Shown: positions 11,529 to 22,700, counted from the first letter of the stretch. The stretch: 64,000 nucleotides of DNA from Bombardia bombarda (GCA_030512295.1 JAULSR010000003.1:2666001-2730000), one strand, 5' to 3'. A program made the numbers and translations. The notes: a model not told the origin generated them from the sequence alone.

Positions 11529-13669
11529 ATGCGCGCCTCAGCATCAGCACTGCCTCTTGCGTCCCGGCTCTCATCCCACCTTCGCTTGTCCACGACATCT
11601 GTCTCACACCAGACTTGTTCCGTTTCGACTGCTGCCATAAGACAGGGAGGAGCTTCAAGGCCTCAGCTTGCTCGACAGTCTATTGTGAGAAGTCGTCTTC
11701 ATTTTCAGCGGCAGCACCCCTATAGCACCAGGGCCTCCAGTGCTTTATCAAGACAATACTTTAGTCTTGTCTGTACATTTGGCCTCGGACTCGGTCTCGG
11801 TTTCTCCATACTGTATAGTGTCCAGCCCAAACGAAAGGCCGCTTCCCCTCAAGCAGCAGCAACAGCAGCAGCAGTAGCGCCAGTCAACACCAACACCCCA
11901 GAGACAGTCGACGACACCATGTCGACAGAAACTGCCCCGGGTAGGCCCGGAAACCTCACGGCCGTGGAGGAGGAGAAGCTCAGACAGCTATGGCGCCTCA
12001 TCTTCCAAGTCTGCGGCATGAGCACCGACGAGGCAGACGCCGCCGCAGCAGCCAACAGCAGCGCCAGCGCAGCAGCATCCGCCGCTGCTCAAGCATCATC
12101 GGCAGACCCCAAGAAGGCCAAGAAGAGCCGCATGTCGTTCTTCTCGCGTAAGGGCAAGAAGGACTCTGATGCGGACTCGATTTCCGAGCAACAGAGCAGC
12201 AGCGGCACCTCCACCACAACCGCCTCTGCGGCCCCCGCCGTCATCCTGTCCCAGACCAAGGACGGCGAGGAGGACAAGTACGGCCAGACCAAGCACTTTT
12301 ACGACACCCTGGCCAGCCAGAGCCCCGAGTCGATACGCGCCACCATCTGGAGCATGGTCAAGCACGACCACCCGGACGCGCTCGTGCTGCGCTTCCTGCG
12401 CGCGCGCAAGTGGGACGTCGAGAAGGCCCTCATCATGCTCATCTCCACCATGAACTGGCGCGCCCACGACATGAAGGTCGACGAGGACATCATGTTCAAC
12501 GGCGAGGGCGCCGCGCTCGACGCGGAGCAGCACGCCGCCGACCCCGTGGCCAAGAAGTTAGGGCATGATTTCCTCGCGCAGATCCGCATGGGCAAGAGCT
12601 TTGTGCACGGCATGGACAAGCAGGGCAGGCCGATTTGTTACGTCAGGGTCAGGTTGCACAGACAGGGCGAGCAGGCCGAGGAGAGTCTGGAGCGGTATAC
12701 GGTGTTTTTGATCGAGACGTGCCGGATGTTGTTACGGTCGCCGGTTGATACTGCTGTATGGTCCCCTTCTCATTTTCATCGATGGGTAACTCTTACTGAT
12801 TTTCCTGATGCAGACCATTGTATTCGACATGACCGGCTTTTCCATGGCAAACATGGTAAGAAAGCCGCCCCCTTCCCCTCTGATCTGCACATCACAGCTG
12901 ACACACATCAGGACTACACCCCCGTAAAATTCATGATCAAGTGCTTCGAGGCAAACTACCCCGAATGTCTCGGCGCAGTCCTCGTCCACAAATCACCCTG
13001 GCTCTTCCAAGGTAAGCATCCCTCCCTCCCCCTTATCATCCCCTCCCCAACGCCCCCCCCCCACCACCCACTAAATACTAACCCACCCCCTCAGGAATCT
13101 GGAAAGTCATCAAAGGCTGGCTCGACCCCGTCGTCGCCAACAAAGTCCACTTCACCAACAACGTCAAAGAAATGGAAGAGTTCATCCCCGCCGCCCACAT
13201 CCCCAAAGAACTCGACGGCGACGAGGACTGGACTTTTTCCTATGTCGAGCCCGTCCCCGGCGAGAACGACGTCATGAAGGACGCGGCCACGCGCGGGCGC
13301 CTGCTGGCGCACCGCGAGGAGCTGGTGAAAGCGTACGAGGCTGCTACGCTGAGGTGGATCCAGCTTCCCGAGGGCGCGGCAGAGGCAGGCGAGGTCAAGA
13401 GGGAGAGGAACGCGGTCGCGGAGAAGCTGAGGGAGGATTACTGGGTGGTGGATCCGTATGTGAGGGCCAGGTCGATGTATGATCGCATTGGGGTGTTGCA
13501 GAAGGGGGGGCGGTTGAGTTATTATCCGCAGGAGGGTGGTGGGCTGGTGGTGAACGGGGCGGCTGCGGCTGCGCCGGTTGTTGCTGCGCCGCCTGTTGTT
13601 GCTGCGCCGGTGGCGGTACCGGCTCCGGCGCGGATACCGGCCGAGACGTCGGAGGACGATGTCGATTAG
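11529..13669 (+). CDS. CRAL-TRIO (Sec14-like) lipid-transfer protein with mitochondrial-type leader
   Basis: Exons 11529-12755, 12814-12855, 12912-13011 and 13095-13669 give 647 residues from the first ATG. The first 75 residues are rich in Ser, Arg and Ala with almost no acids, followed by one hydrophobic segment (FSLVCTFGLGLGLGFSILYS, about 77-96). An internal ATG at 11919 starts MSTETAPGRPGNLT, where many homologues begin (517 residues). A low-complexity Ala/Ser stretch leads to the CRAL-TRIO N region at about 270-320 (DALVLRFLRARKWDVEKA). The lipid-binding lobe follows at about 350-500 (GMDKQGRPICYVRVRLH; TIVFDMTGFSMANM across intron 1; VKFMIKCFEANYPECLG; VLVHKSPWLFQGIWKVIKGW). Sec14-type proteins exchange phosphatidylinositol and a second lipid between membranes. 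The Ala/Pro/Val-rich tail is of unknown role. The long start would tether it to a mitochondrial or other membrane; the choice of start is open. Confidence 0.88.
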
Positions 13670-14377
13670 AGGTGGGGCATGATGTCTTTTGGGGGGTTGA
13701 GGCTGTAGGTGGTGGGGAGAGAGAGAAAAAGAGGAGGAAGGAGATGGGAACATGATAGCCTGATAAGCTTTGTCTGTTTGTGTGGAAAGAGAAGGGTGGT
13801 GTGCTGTGGTGTGCTGTGGCGTTGTGTCTACCTTTCCTGTGCGTGTGGGGTGGGTAGTGGTGGTTTTAAAACCCTTTATAATTGTTACGCAAATAGCATT
13901 TTTCTACATACATAATTACGGCTGGAGGAGAAGAGAAAAGACAGGAAGATACAACGAAAAGTGGTACGGTTTCTTTTCAGCACATTTTCGTGCTTTTTTT
14001 TGCTGGTCGATTGTATAGTCGTCATCAGTTTCATGTACACTAACTATTGTTGTAAAATAGGAGATTCGTACATAGAGAGGTAAGGATGGATTGCTTTAGG
14101 AAGGAACTCTTTTTTTCTTCTTTTTTGACTGTATTTATGTAGTCATCTTACATACCTGGTATGTGTTGTGTTGTTCTTGAAAAATAGAATTTGGACGTAG
14201 GTTCTACGTTCAATCTTTTTACCTTTCCTCTTGAACCCCTTTACTTTTATCACTGGGTAAGTACCTGGCTAGCAGTCACCAGGACTAGTTTTCGATGATT
14301 TTTATGCTCATTTCATATTCTTTATTTCCATGTACTTTTATTTTCACGAGTACATATGTCGTCTACTGTTTCATCAT
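13670..14377. other. Convergent 3' region, Sec14-like / HIT
   Basis: About 700 bases between converging stops, A/T-rich (T tracts around 13995 and 14110), consistent with the two 3' untranslated regions. Nothing else seen. Confidence 0.5.
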
Positions 14378-15173
14378 TCACATCTTGGCCTTGATCTCCT
14401 CGGCCAGGGCCTTGAGCTTGTCCATGTCGGGCTTCTGCTGCGGCCAGCTGATGCCGAGACCCTCCTGGGGGTTGGGCTTGGGGATCTGTGAGAGGAATAG
14501 ATCAGTTAATGCTTCAGGAACATATGTTTCACGAGCGAGGTTGTGATATGGACGAGTTTGCTTACCATGTGGAAGTGTACCTGGTTAGGAGGGGTGTTAT
14601 TAGCATACTTGTCCACGTAATCGTTCAACCATGAAAATCTTTTGGTTTGGCTTCTTACATGATCAACCTCTTGGTGTGCGCCGCGCCCGTTGTTCTGGAG
14701 GATGTTGTACTCAGCTGCGCCGCTCGCAGCAGCGAGCTTCTTGGCCACGGGCTATTAAACAAACAGATCGTGAGTATTACAGGTATGCAGCAGTGAGTGG
14801 ATTGGACTCATACCAAAAGCTCGGCCAAGCTGTCGTCGGGAATGTCGGTCAACTTCTCGCCATGGGTCTTGGGAATGACAAGCTGTTGTTGTGTGATTCA
14901 CGGTCAGTCATGAGCTTAAGCAACAGTACATTCTCCATGAGACACGGACAAACTTACGGCATGACCGCGGCTGAGGGGGTTGATGTCGAGAAAGGCGAGC
15001 GTTTTGTCGCTCTCAAAGAGCTTGAAGCAGGGGATATCTCCTGTTGGTGAGGATAGCTCGGGTTAGTGATGATGAGCTATGGATAAGTATGGCTTAGGTA
15101 GGGATAGCGTAGACAGGGTTGATTTACCCTTGATGATCTTACAAAAGATGCACGACGCCATTTTGCTTGCCAT
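14378..15173 (-). CDS. HNT1: HIT-family nucleotide hydrolase (Hint/HNT1 type), six exons with a 15-nt micro-exon
   Basis: Exons (minus) 15173-15128, 15040-14958, 14882-14814, 14751-14659, 14580-14566 and 14485-14378 give 137 residues. Two ATGs in frame are possible (15173 and 15161); the first is used here, the second gives 133 residues. The HIT fold is clear: CIFCKIIKGDIPCFKLFES, then FLDINPLSRGHALVIPKTH, then YNILQNNGRGAHQEVDH, and the catalytic H-x-H-x-H motif HVHFHM. Hint enzymes hydrolyse AMP-lysine, AMP-NH2 and related phosphoramidates through the middle histidine of that motif. The motif is split over three exons: the first His ends exon 4, VHFHM is the whole of exon 5 (15 nt), and the next residue opens exon 6. 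Four of the five introns are phase 0. The cysteines of CIFC resemble those of zinc-containing fungal members. Confidence 0.92.
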
Positions 15174-15803
15174 TGAGTCCTTGGGAGAGGAAGCTGGGAA
15201 GTTCGGATCAGGATTGCTCAGGGACGGACGGGCTGGATCGGGTGTTAATGGGGAAGGAAGTCAGCTTCAACCCGCGTCTCGAGCTCTCTCGCTATTCCTT
15301 GGCATTGACGTCGGACCAAGCCCGGGATCGCGGGTGTTGTGCATGGGCGGGGTAGTTTAGTGACACTGTGAACCCTAACCCGAGGTGTCAAACATGTCCA
15401 AAGAATACCTATTCTACCAGTTCTATTTTGATAATCCGGGTTTCATTCAAGTTAGCTCAACAGTGAGTAAGCTTGTTCTGCCATGTGTAATACGCCCTGT
15501 TTCAGTTTTTGGTTGTTTTGATTCTTGCAGCGGATGGCGCCGCAAGTTGGTTGCGCTACCAAGGTTCCAGGCCGCCATGGGAAATGCTGCCTGCCCCGCG
15601 CATTAAGGCGCCCGTCAGGTCAGCCCCGCCATCCGCCATGCGACGTGATCTCCTGGTCGCATCCATCTACACAAACACACCACTTACACGATCCTATTCA
15701 GTGCCAAACAACACTATACTATTGACGGCATCCCCCCTTCTCGACTAAAGAGACTTTCTACTACTAGTCTAGCAAAGCATAAGCCTCGCGCCAGCCAGAC
15801 AAG
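15174..15803. promoter_or_regulatory. Shared promoter region, HIT / MOG1
   Basis: 630 bases between divergent starts. A telobox-like AACCCTAACCC lies at about 15371-15381. No TATA box is obvious. No coding frame is credible. Confidence 0.45.
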
Positions 15804-16219
15804 ATGACGACGTATAAGAGCACCCCTCTGTTTGGCGGGGCTCTGGTCTGCGACATCCCAGAGAAGTTTGCCGACGTTAGGTATGTCTCTCTATTAGCCC
15901 AACCTATTCTCCTGCCTGCCATCCCCATGCCCTACTTCTATGAGTCGCTCCTTATTTCCCAAAGGAAACATCACTCTAACCTCTTGCCTCACCGGTCACA
16001 GCAAGCTGCGCCAAGTCCCCGACAACCAAGAAGTCTACATCGACAAGGACGGCTTCACCAGCATCATCTTCGACATCACCGAGCGCGTCGGCCCCGCCGG
16101 CGGCGGTCTCGAGACAGACGGCCGCGCGCTGACGGTACATCTCGAGGATCTCCTCGGCGACGACGTCGACAGCGTCAAGGTCTGGAACACGACCGAGACG
16201 GAGTTCACACGCCTTTCGT

Positions 16220-16250
<31 letters not shown>

Positions 16251-16611
16251 TTCTCCCCTACGTATACATACATTAGATTCTAACAGACTGATTTACAACA
16301 GAGGCGACATCCCCGCATACACACTCATCGCAACACAGACCCCCAAGAGCAACACGCGCGAAGCAACTCGCACCTCAGCGCCCGACTTCACCGCCCTCAT
16401 CCTCACCCTCTTGCGTCTCGAGAAGGAGTCGACCGACATTCTGATCACCGTCAACGTGCCCCATATCAAGGGCGAGTACGACGAGGACGAGATCGATCTG
16501 GCCATGGGCAAGCAGGGCGAGCTTATTGGGGATGCGGTCGAGTACGCCGCAAGGATCTGGTCCTCGTTGGATATCAAGGATTGGGCTTTGTTTAAGGAGA
16601 TTCAGGTGTGA
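15804..16611 (+). CDS. MOG1: Ran GTPase-binding protein Mog1
   Basis: Exons 15804-15880, 16002-16217 and 16302-16611 give 200 residues. The start TPLFGGALVCDIPEKFADVS is the conserved Mog1 opening: Mog1 proteins begin with this loop and helix before the strand RQVPDNQEVYID. Then follow GFTSIIFDITERV, an acidic segment and AYTLIATQTPKSNT, and a C-terminal helical part. Mog1 binds Ran, promotes release of its GTP or GDP and supports nuclear import; plant and animal relatives also act in signalling and channel trafficking. The second intron begins with GTGCGC and a run of 27 C. It has two possible acceptors, after 16286 and after 16301, both in frame; the first adds LIYNR (205 residues). The shorter form aligns better with my memory of the family. 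Confidence 0.9.
16223..16249 (+). repeat. 27-nt poly-C tract in MOG1 intron 2
   Basis: An uninterrupted run of 27 C starts five bases inside the intron, ending in CTTTCT. Read on the minus strand it is a 27-G run. Confidence 0.95.
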
Positions 16612-17015
16612 GTTAGTTGAGAGGGAGAAAGGGGGGCTGGGAGAGAGAATATTGGGTACTATTTTCGTCACGATACTGTGTTTATCACAGGGAGGGAAGA
16701 GGGATAAGGCGTTGATCAGGAGAAGGAATACTTCTTCGTTTATGTTTTCATTTTTACCATTTCATCCACGTTTACACATGATATGAGGAGGAGACCACCA
16801 GCAACCGCATGTTTTTTGTCTGTTCCAACCATAACGCCTTGAAACGACTTGCCATACAAAGCGTACTGCTCCTAGTCTGCGCAGAAGATGCTGGATCGAT
16901 ATACAATGATTTTTTACACTGCCTACTAGGTGCTCTATTGGGTATCTCTGACCATTTATGAGACTGTACTTGCCGCAATTAACTACCCGACATAAAGGAG
17001 TATGCTCCCAGCCAG
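16612..17015. other. Convergent 3' region, MOG1 / GCNA-like
   Basis: 404 bases between converging stops. A/T-rich patches fit 3' untranslated sequence. No other feature seen. Confidence 0.5.
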
Positions 17016-19073
17016 TCAGTCCTCAATCTCCAACACCTCAATCCCCCTCCCCAATTCTTCCACCTCCCCCCTATCCACCCCTTTATCCTTCCCACCACCA
17101 CCACCACCACCACCACCACCACCATCCCTCCTCTCCGCCCACCGCCCCGCCACCAACCGCATAATCTCCTTCTGCGGACTCCCCGGATTCTCCCCCCTCA
17201 CCACCGCCATCTGCTCCTTCATAAACACCTGGTACTCGCTCGGCCCCTGCTTACCCCCATCTTTAGCTACTCTCGGCACCGGCTTCGTCTGCCTCAGCTC
17301 GCTCTTGCACGCCCCGCAGCGATGCCGCTTGGGGTCAATACTCCGCGAGTGCCGCTTGAACTCCATCCCGCAGTCGACGCAGGTCCACGCATATTTGAAG
17401 TCAATGTCGTACGAGTGCTTGGTGGTGACCTCGATGCCGCGGGACTCGCCAAACGCGCGCGAGCAGCGCGCCGCCCAGACCTTGAACTCTTTCCCGTGCG
17501 GGTTCGTGGTGACGCCGGATATCATAAAGTTGGCGAGGTGGCAGAACTCGTGGGCGATGACGTTGAGCAGGCGGTGTTCGTCGTCGATGACCTTTTCGGC
17601 GAGCTCGATGGAGGCGTGGTGTTTTGTGGTTGTGGTGACGGAGGCAGAGGAGGTTGGGTCGGCGGCGGCCTTGGTGCGCACCGTCTCGCGCTTCCAGTTG
17701 GCGCGGCCGGCCGTCGTGTTGAGCTTGTTGGTCCAGTTGAGCTTGATGCCGCCGGTGGAGGCGGCGAGGGCCGAGAGCTGGCCGGCCGTGATGGTCTCGT
17801 CGAGCTCGGCGAGGAAGGACTCGGCGAGGGCGTGTTTGGCGGCTGCGAAGGACTTTTTGGCTTCGCGGGCGGAGGCGGCAAGGGCGGTTTTGGAGGGGGG
17901 TTTGGAGGTGGTGGTGGTGGTGGATGGTGGTTTGGATGAGGAGGTCGTCTTTTTGGCGGTGGTGGTCTTGCTCTTGGTGGCGTCGGGGAAGAGAATTTTC
18001 TTGGGCGAGTGCTCGTCGTTCCAGTCGTCGATGAATTCGCGGCTCCAGAAGGCGTCGGAGCTGGCGCGGTGGGGGGTGTTGGGGATGCGTGGGAGTTTCT
18101 TGGGTGATACGAGGCCCGGCTGTTGATGTTGTGGGATGTGAGAGGGCGGCGGTGGCGACCTAGGGGGTGTTGTGTTCTGGCTGATGTTGGAGTTGTAGTT
18201 GCGGTCTCGCGGGTGGGGGAGGTTGGTGTTGATATCCAGTTTGATGCCGTCAAGTTGGAGACGAGAGAAGGGGTCCGTCAGGTCCCTTTGTGAGGGCTGG
18301 GTTGTTTCAGATGAGTTCTTTCCCTTGGCTGGTGGACAATCACAGCTCGAGTCTTTGCGAGATTTCTGTGCAACAGCCCGACTGCTTCGTATCCTCGGGG
18401 CGGGCGTATCTGTCGTCAGATCAACTGTCGCAGGAGCTGGTAGTTTCCTGTCGTTCCCTGGTAACCTCGGCTTGGCCGGTGGCCGTCTAGAGGCAAATCG
18501 TATGAACGGCTGCTCGTCCTCGTCACTCTCCTCTTCCGCCGTAAAGAAAGAGGCCTCAGACTCAGAATTATCCGGTTCCTGCGTCCTACCCATTACTGAA
18601 ACATCCTCTGTGATGGTGGCCTCCTGTTCTGAGATATCGTCCCCGTTCACATAGTCCTCGGCGACAATTGGCCTATCGTAGACGACAGCTTTCTTGGCTG
18701 TCGTTGTCTTCGTCCTCGTTCTCAACTCGACCCTCGGGCGCCACGGCTTCTCGTCGGCTTTCTTGGCCCGACACGGGACTTGGTCATTCTCATCTTCGCC
18801 GCCGCCAGCACTATCCGGTGTCCACGCCCTCAGCAACGTATTGTCGGCTACTTGGCCAAGCTTGCGCCTCCTCACAGCTGCCGGTGCCGGTGCCGGCGCC
18901 TTGGCCGGCTTCTCAGCCTCGGGTCGCTCCCGCCGTGACTCTGATTGAGTATCCCTGGACGCATCTCTGCGCAGCTGATCTCTCTTCTGGCGGACGAGAA
19001 CTGCGACGTCGGGGAATTCATCGTCGTCATCGTCGTCGGAGACGTGGCGGACTGGCCTGGATGGCCTTGCCAT
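17016..19073 (-). CDS. GCNA-like protein: acidic disordered region, SprT metalloprotease, zinc ribbon, HMG-like tail
   Basis: One uninterrupted frame of 685 residues. Residues 1-400 are mostly low-complexity and acidic or basic by turns (HVSDDDDDDEFPD near the start, ESEASFFTAEEESDEDEQ near 170-190). A VDLTTD at about 225 resembles a SUMO-interacting motif. A short conserved block, RRKLGQVADNTLLRAW, lies near 70-85. The SprT-like domain lies at about 410-560 and has the zinc-protease motif HEFCH (His508, Glu509, His512). A zinc ribbon follows, with Cys565, Cys568, Cys586 and Cys589. PSEYQVFMKEQMAVVRGENP at about 610-630, and the helix after it, resembles an HMG box. This order matches GCNA (ACRC) proteins, which cleave DNA-protein crosslinks such as trapped topoisomerase 2. 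A run of 11 Gly near the C-terminus is encoded by a (CCA)11 microsatellite. Role in this fungus is inferred. Confidence 0.88.
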   Translation of the reverse strand: MARPSRPVRHVSDDDDDDEFPDVAVLVRQKRDQLRRDASRDTQSESRRERPEAEKPAKAPAPAPAAVRRRKLGQVADNTLLRAWTPDSAGGGEDENDQVPCRAKKADEKPWRPRVELRTRTKTTTAKKAVVYDRPIVAEDYVNGDDISEQEATITEDVSVMGRTQEPDNSESEASFFTAEEESDEDEQPFIRFASRRPPAKPRLPGNDRKLPAPATVDLTTDTPAPRIRSSRAVAQKSRKDSSCDCPPAKGKNSSETTQPSQRDLTDPFSRLQLDGIKLDINTNLPHPRDRNYNSNISQNTTPPRSPPPPSHIPQHQQPGLVSPKKLPRIPNTPHRASSDAFWSREFIDDWNDEHSPKKILFPDATKSKTTTAKKTTSSSKPPSTTTTTSKPPSKTALAASAREAKKSFAAAKHALAESFLAELDETITAGQLSALAASTGGIKLNWTNKLNTTAGRANWKRETVRTKAAADPTSSASVTTTTKHHASIELAEKVIDDEHRLLNVIAHEFCHLANFMISGVTTNPHGKEFKVWAARCSRAFGESRGIEVTTKHSYDIDFKYAWTCVDCGMEFKRHSRSIDPKRHRCGACKSELRQTKPVPRVAKDGGKQGPSEYQVFMKEQMAVVRGENPGSPQKEIMRLVAGRWAERRDGGGGGGGGGGGKDKGVDRGEVEELGRGIEVLEIED
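17092..17124 (+). repeat. (CCA)11 coding microsatellite, poly-Gly in the GCNA-like protein
   Basis: Eleven perfect CCA units, read on the minus strand as GGT codons, encode 11 consecutive glycines between the HMG-like tail and the last 20 residues. Confidence 0.95.
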
Positions 19074-19750
19074 GTTTGTTGTGTGGTGGTGTCGCGGTGG
19101 TTCAACAAGAATGACGGAGACAGATGCGCATACGGAAAAACATTAACACATTTGTTTGAGGCGGTGCGTCAATTCGACGTAGGTTGCTGGTTACGAATTG
19201 CGAGGTTACTTGCGGATTGGGTTGCCGAGGGCCAAAGTCAAGATAAACTCCCAGTGTGGGCCGTTGCTAGGGGCGACCGGTGCCAATCTCCAGGCCTTCA
19301 AGCGGCCCCTATGTACCCTAAAACCCCTCCTCCTGTGCTTGACCCCACCGCCGACTGCATTGTTCAGTGCGTTTCATTATTTCCATTCAATGTCGTCCAG
19401 TAGCCTGGTGATTGCAATGACGTGGAAGCTACCTTGGTTAGCCCATGTGCTTGGAGGTTTAAATTCATGTCATGGAACGTACCTAAGATCCTGTCGCCGG
19501 GTCAGCCTGACTATGCACACAAAACCTCGAGTGACCCCATCACCCCGAGCTCCCGAGCTAATCACCTGTTAAAAAGGATTCATAATGCGGACAAGTCAGA
19601 CGAACATCCTGTCATATGTGTGTACAGGTACGGTATCTTGACCGCCCTCATACGAAGACCTACAATAGCCATATATTACAGCCAGAAAATATTTCTCATG
19701 TCGGACCTGATTGAGCTCCTATCTCTCTTTCCATTAAAACTCTCCTCGTT

Positions 19751-19768
19751 GGGGGGGGGGGGGGGGGG
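19751..19768 (+). repeat. 18-nt poly-G tract
   Basis: Uninterrupted run of 18 G in the region between the GCNA-like gene and FKS1, not in any gene. Confidence 0.95.
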
Positions 19769-22700
19769 TTTACACCTATCGAGCCTTGCGACTCACCCAC
19801 TCTATCGATATGCACCTTCATGCACGTCGATAGGAGAAAGTCTCCATGATACGAAAAGCGGGTAGCGTGGGTGAGTTGGCACGTTGTCTCAGCGTTGGCC
19901 GGGTGTGACGACCACTTGCATCTTGGTCTTAAATTGCACGACTGCCAGTCGTTCTTTGGCTTTGTTCTTGCCATTGTGTTTTGCATATCGGCCCAAATTT
20001 TAGTTCTGGGCGGTCCGTCCGCAGTCAACACGATGAACATTGAAGTGACCGATGCGAGCCTGGGACTTCCATCTTATATCTCGATCATGGCTTGCTCAGT
20101 GCTATCAGACCGGCGATTACATACCAAATCTTCATTTGATAACGTTTCCAACGTAATGCCAATCCTATAGCAGCTTGCCGGAGCTCCTAGGCCGGATGTT
20201 CATGGATTCCAGTAGATAGGTACCGGTGATCAATGGGAAGTCCGTCAAACTGTCTGAGAGGCTTGATTACCGCTCGTCGATCATGCGGAAACACGCGCAC
20301 TATACCGCTGTATACACCTTCATGCGGATGCAGCGCCAGCGGATGTATGGATGCATGGCCTCGTTCTCGCGCTGAGACTGTAGAGGATGAGATAGGCCAG
20401 ATTGCCAGGCTATAGACAAAAAGACATGACATCTTCTCTCTAGAATGCAGCAGCAACGATATCAATGGGATGGATATCTTAGCTGTCTCCAGATAATTCT
20501 ACTTGGCGAATTGAATCGAAATTATCATGGACCTCTTAGTTTATTCTAAAGCAGAAGAGCAAGGCAGAATAAATTGCAACGTTCGTCATTGACGCCCACC
20601 GACTCGGAGCCTTCCCGACGGTTGTGAATTTCGCCTTGCCATTGGCTAGTATTGCTGTTGGCTCCCCGGACGGGAGTTGAGGAGTGTCCGTTGCGGTTCC
20701 TTGCAGAAGCACCACTTACCCACAAGGTGGCATTTGCCGGTAAAGAGCTAAGATTTGGCTGTCTTCTCATGCGCTAGAAATAGATTATTTGGCGCACAAT
20801 ACGGACACGATCCGTACGATGCACTCCACTGTCATATTTTTTTTCTTTCTTTCTTCCGTACTTCGTACTGTGTCAGTGCCCATTAAAAAATCGTTTTCAG
20901 GTACCGAAAGAGGCGCGGCAGGGGGCAATTTCCGTGGCACTGTGTTCGGAACACTCGGTTTCGCGGTTTCAGGGGGCCCTTCCATTCAAGACGCCACTCA
21001 ATCGGAGCGCCTGTTCAACGCGCTACCTGGGACAGCCGCGCTTCTTTTATTCTATCTGTTGCGTTGAGATCATAATGGTGGAATCCAATGTGGAAGGCTG
21101 TCGGGAACCAGCACTGTATTGTGTTGTCCATTTTGGCATCTCATGGCTGGCATAAGGTTACCGCATCTTAAAAACTGAGGTTGCTGCAAGTCTGTGACGC
21201 CTCGCCGACATCATGTTTAACCATGTTGATAAACAGCAGGTGCAAAACTCGTGTTCTTGCAGCCCCTGGACACAACTTGAGTTTCTGAATGCATGCGGCC
21301 CGCTCAAGTCTGAAGTCTGTAGGCAGCGCTGGGCGTGGAGCACCCGGTCAGCACCTAGCGCGTCGGAAGATCTTGAACCTCAGAAGCCAAAGATCGGCCT
21401 TTTTGCTCGACTCAATTCTAGGTTTTGCCAGTTACCTATCAAAAAACCACGCCGCGTCTTTTAGTTATCTCGGTCTAGTTTGTCCTGCTTGTGAACTTGT
21501 TCATCATCCGCAAAACAATCAACAAAACCAATCTTCTGCTGTTCAACAGCCAGATTTGCTCGATTGAGGCAGCACTTCCCTGTTTTTTCCCCTCTGCTCT
21601 CTCCCCAGCGCAACGTCATTGCCAACACCGAACGAACCAAGCTTTGGCGCCGCCAATGTTGAACCTGGTACTTAGGCGGTACCTGCGCGAAACCTTGGCT
21701 GCATTTGCTCAGGGGAAATGGGTACAACAGGGTGGCGGAGTCGTGGAAGACTGATGCACTGTAATTTCGACGTGACCGCCCGGGTTGGGCTTCTCTGAAA
21801 GCCGGCGGATCCTGTAGCGCGCTCCATCGGCCGGGATGATGATTAGGTAAATCCAGATCGTGGCGAGGCCAGGGGAAAAGTCTCCGGGAGTACCTAGCTT
21901 ATAGAGAGGCGCGTATCCACTACTTGTCACTGTGGTGTGCTGAATCCTCCGCGCCAGCGACAGCTGCCAAGTGTGACAACCCTGCCAGTCTACCAAAGTT
22001 GAGACGCCCGCTATCACTTTCGGGTACTGTGTAGCATTTCCAGAAGGTGGACATTCGGTACAAGATAAAAACGAGAAACATTGAAGGCAGGACCGTGTCA
22101 GCCAGCAGGCAAAGGTCAGTTTGTATTGAGTGGGAATTAGGTAGGTACTGGATTGAAAGATGGTCGGGGGCGACGAGAAGATCCTCTTTGCTAGGTACCA
22201 AGACAGCTCACCAGGGAGGCGTAACCCACCCGCTGATTTCGTATTCCATTCTGTTGGCGCGCCCGTCCAGTTAAATCGTCCGGTGAGCTGTGTGCTGCGG
22301 CTACCCCACAGTGCGTAAACGTGCGAAACGCACCGTCCATATCCAGGTTGCTCGCGAAGCTGCCCTGGACGCCCTTTCCCAATCCGAATGCCCCTGGCCA
22401 ACGCTTCCACCCCCTGGCAAACAAGCCGTTCTGGCGACTGGGTCCTGTCTCTTTCCGTGACGACGAAACGCAGTCGATCCTTGGATGTCTCCTTTTCCCT
22501 TTCCTTGTTCCTTCCCCTCATCACCCTGCTTCGCCTGCCTCTTTTTTTTTTTACCCTTTCTTCCCCCATACGCTCGCTCTTCTCTCCTCTTACCCATCTC
22601 TCGTTAAGTGCCCGACCGTGAAGAAGAAGAAGCCTCCGGTCTTGCAGTAGTGGTGGCAATTCAATAGGCTTGCTTGTACCGCACGAGCATTCGAGCATCC

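Noticed and set aside
15174..15803. Telomerase RNA template
   Set aside because: AACCCTAACCC fits a template, but the intergenic space of 630 bases is far shorter than known filamentous-fungal telomerase RNAs.
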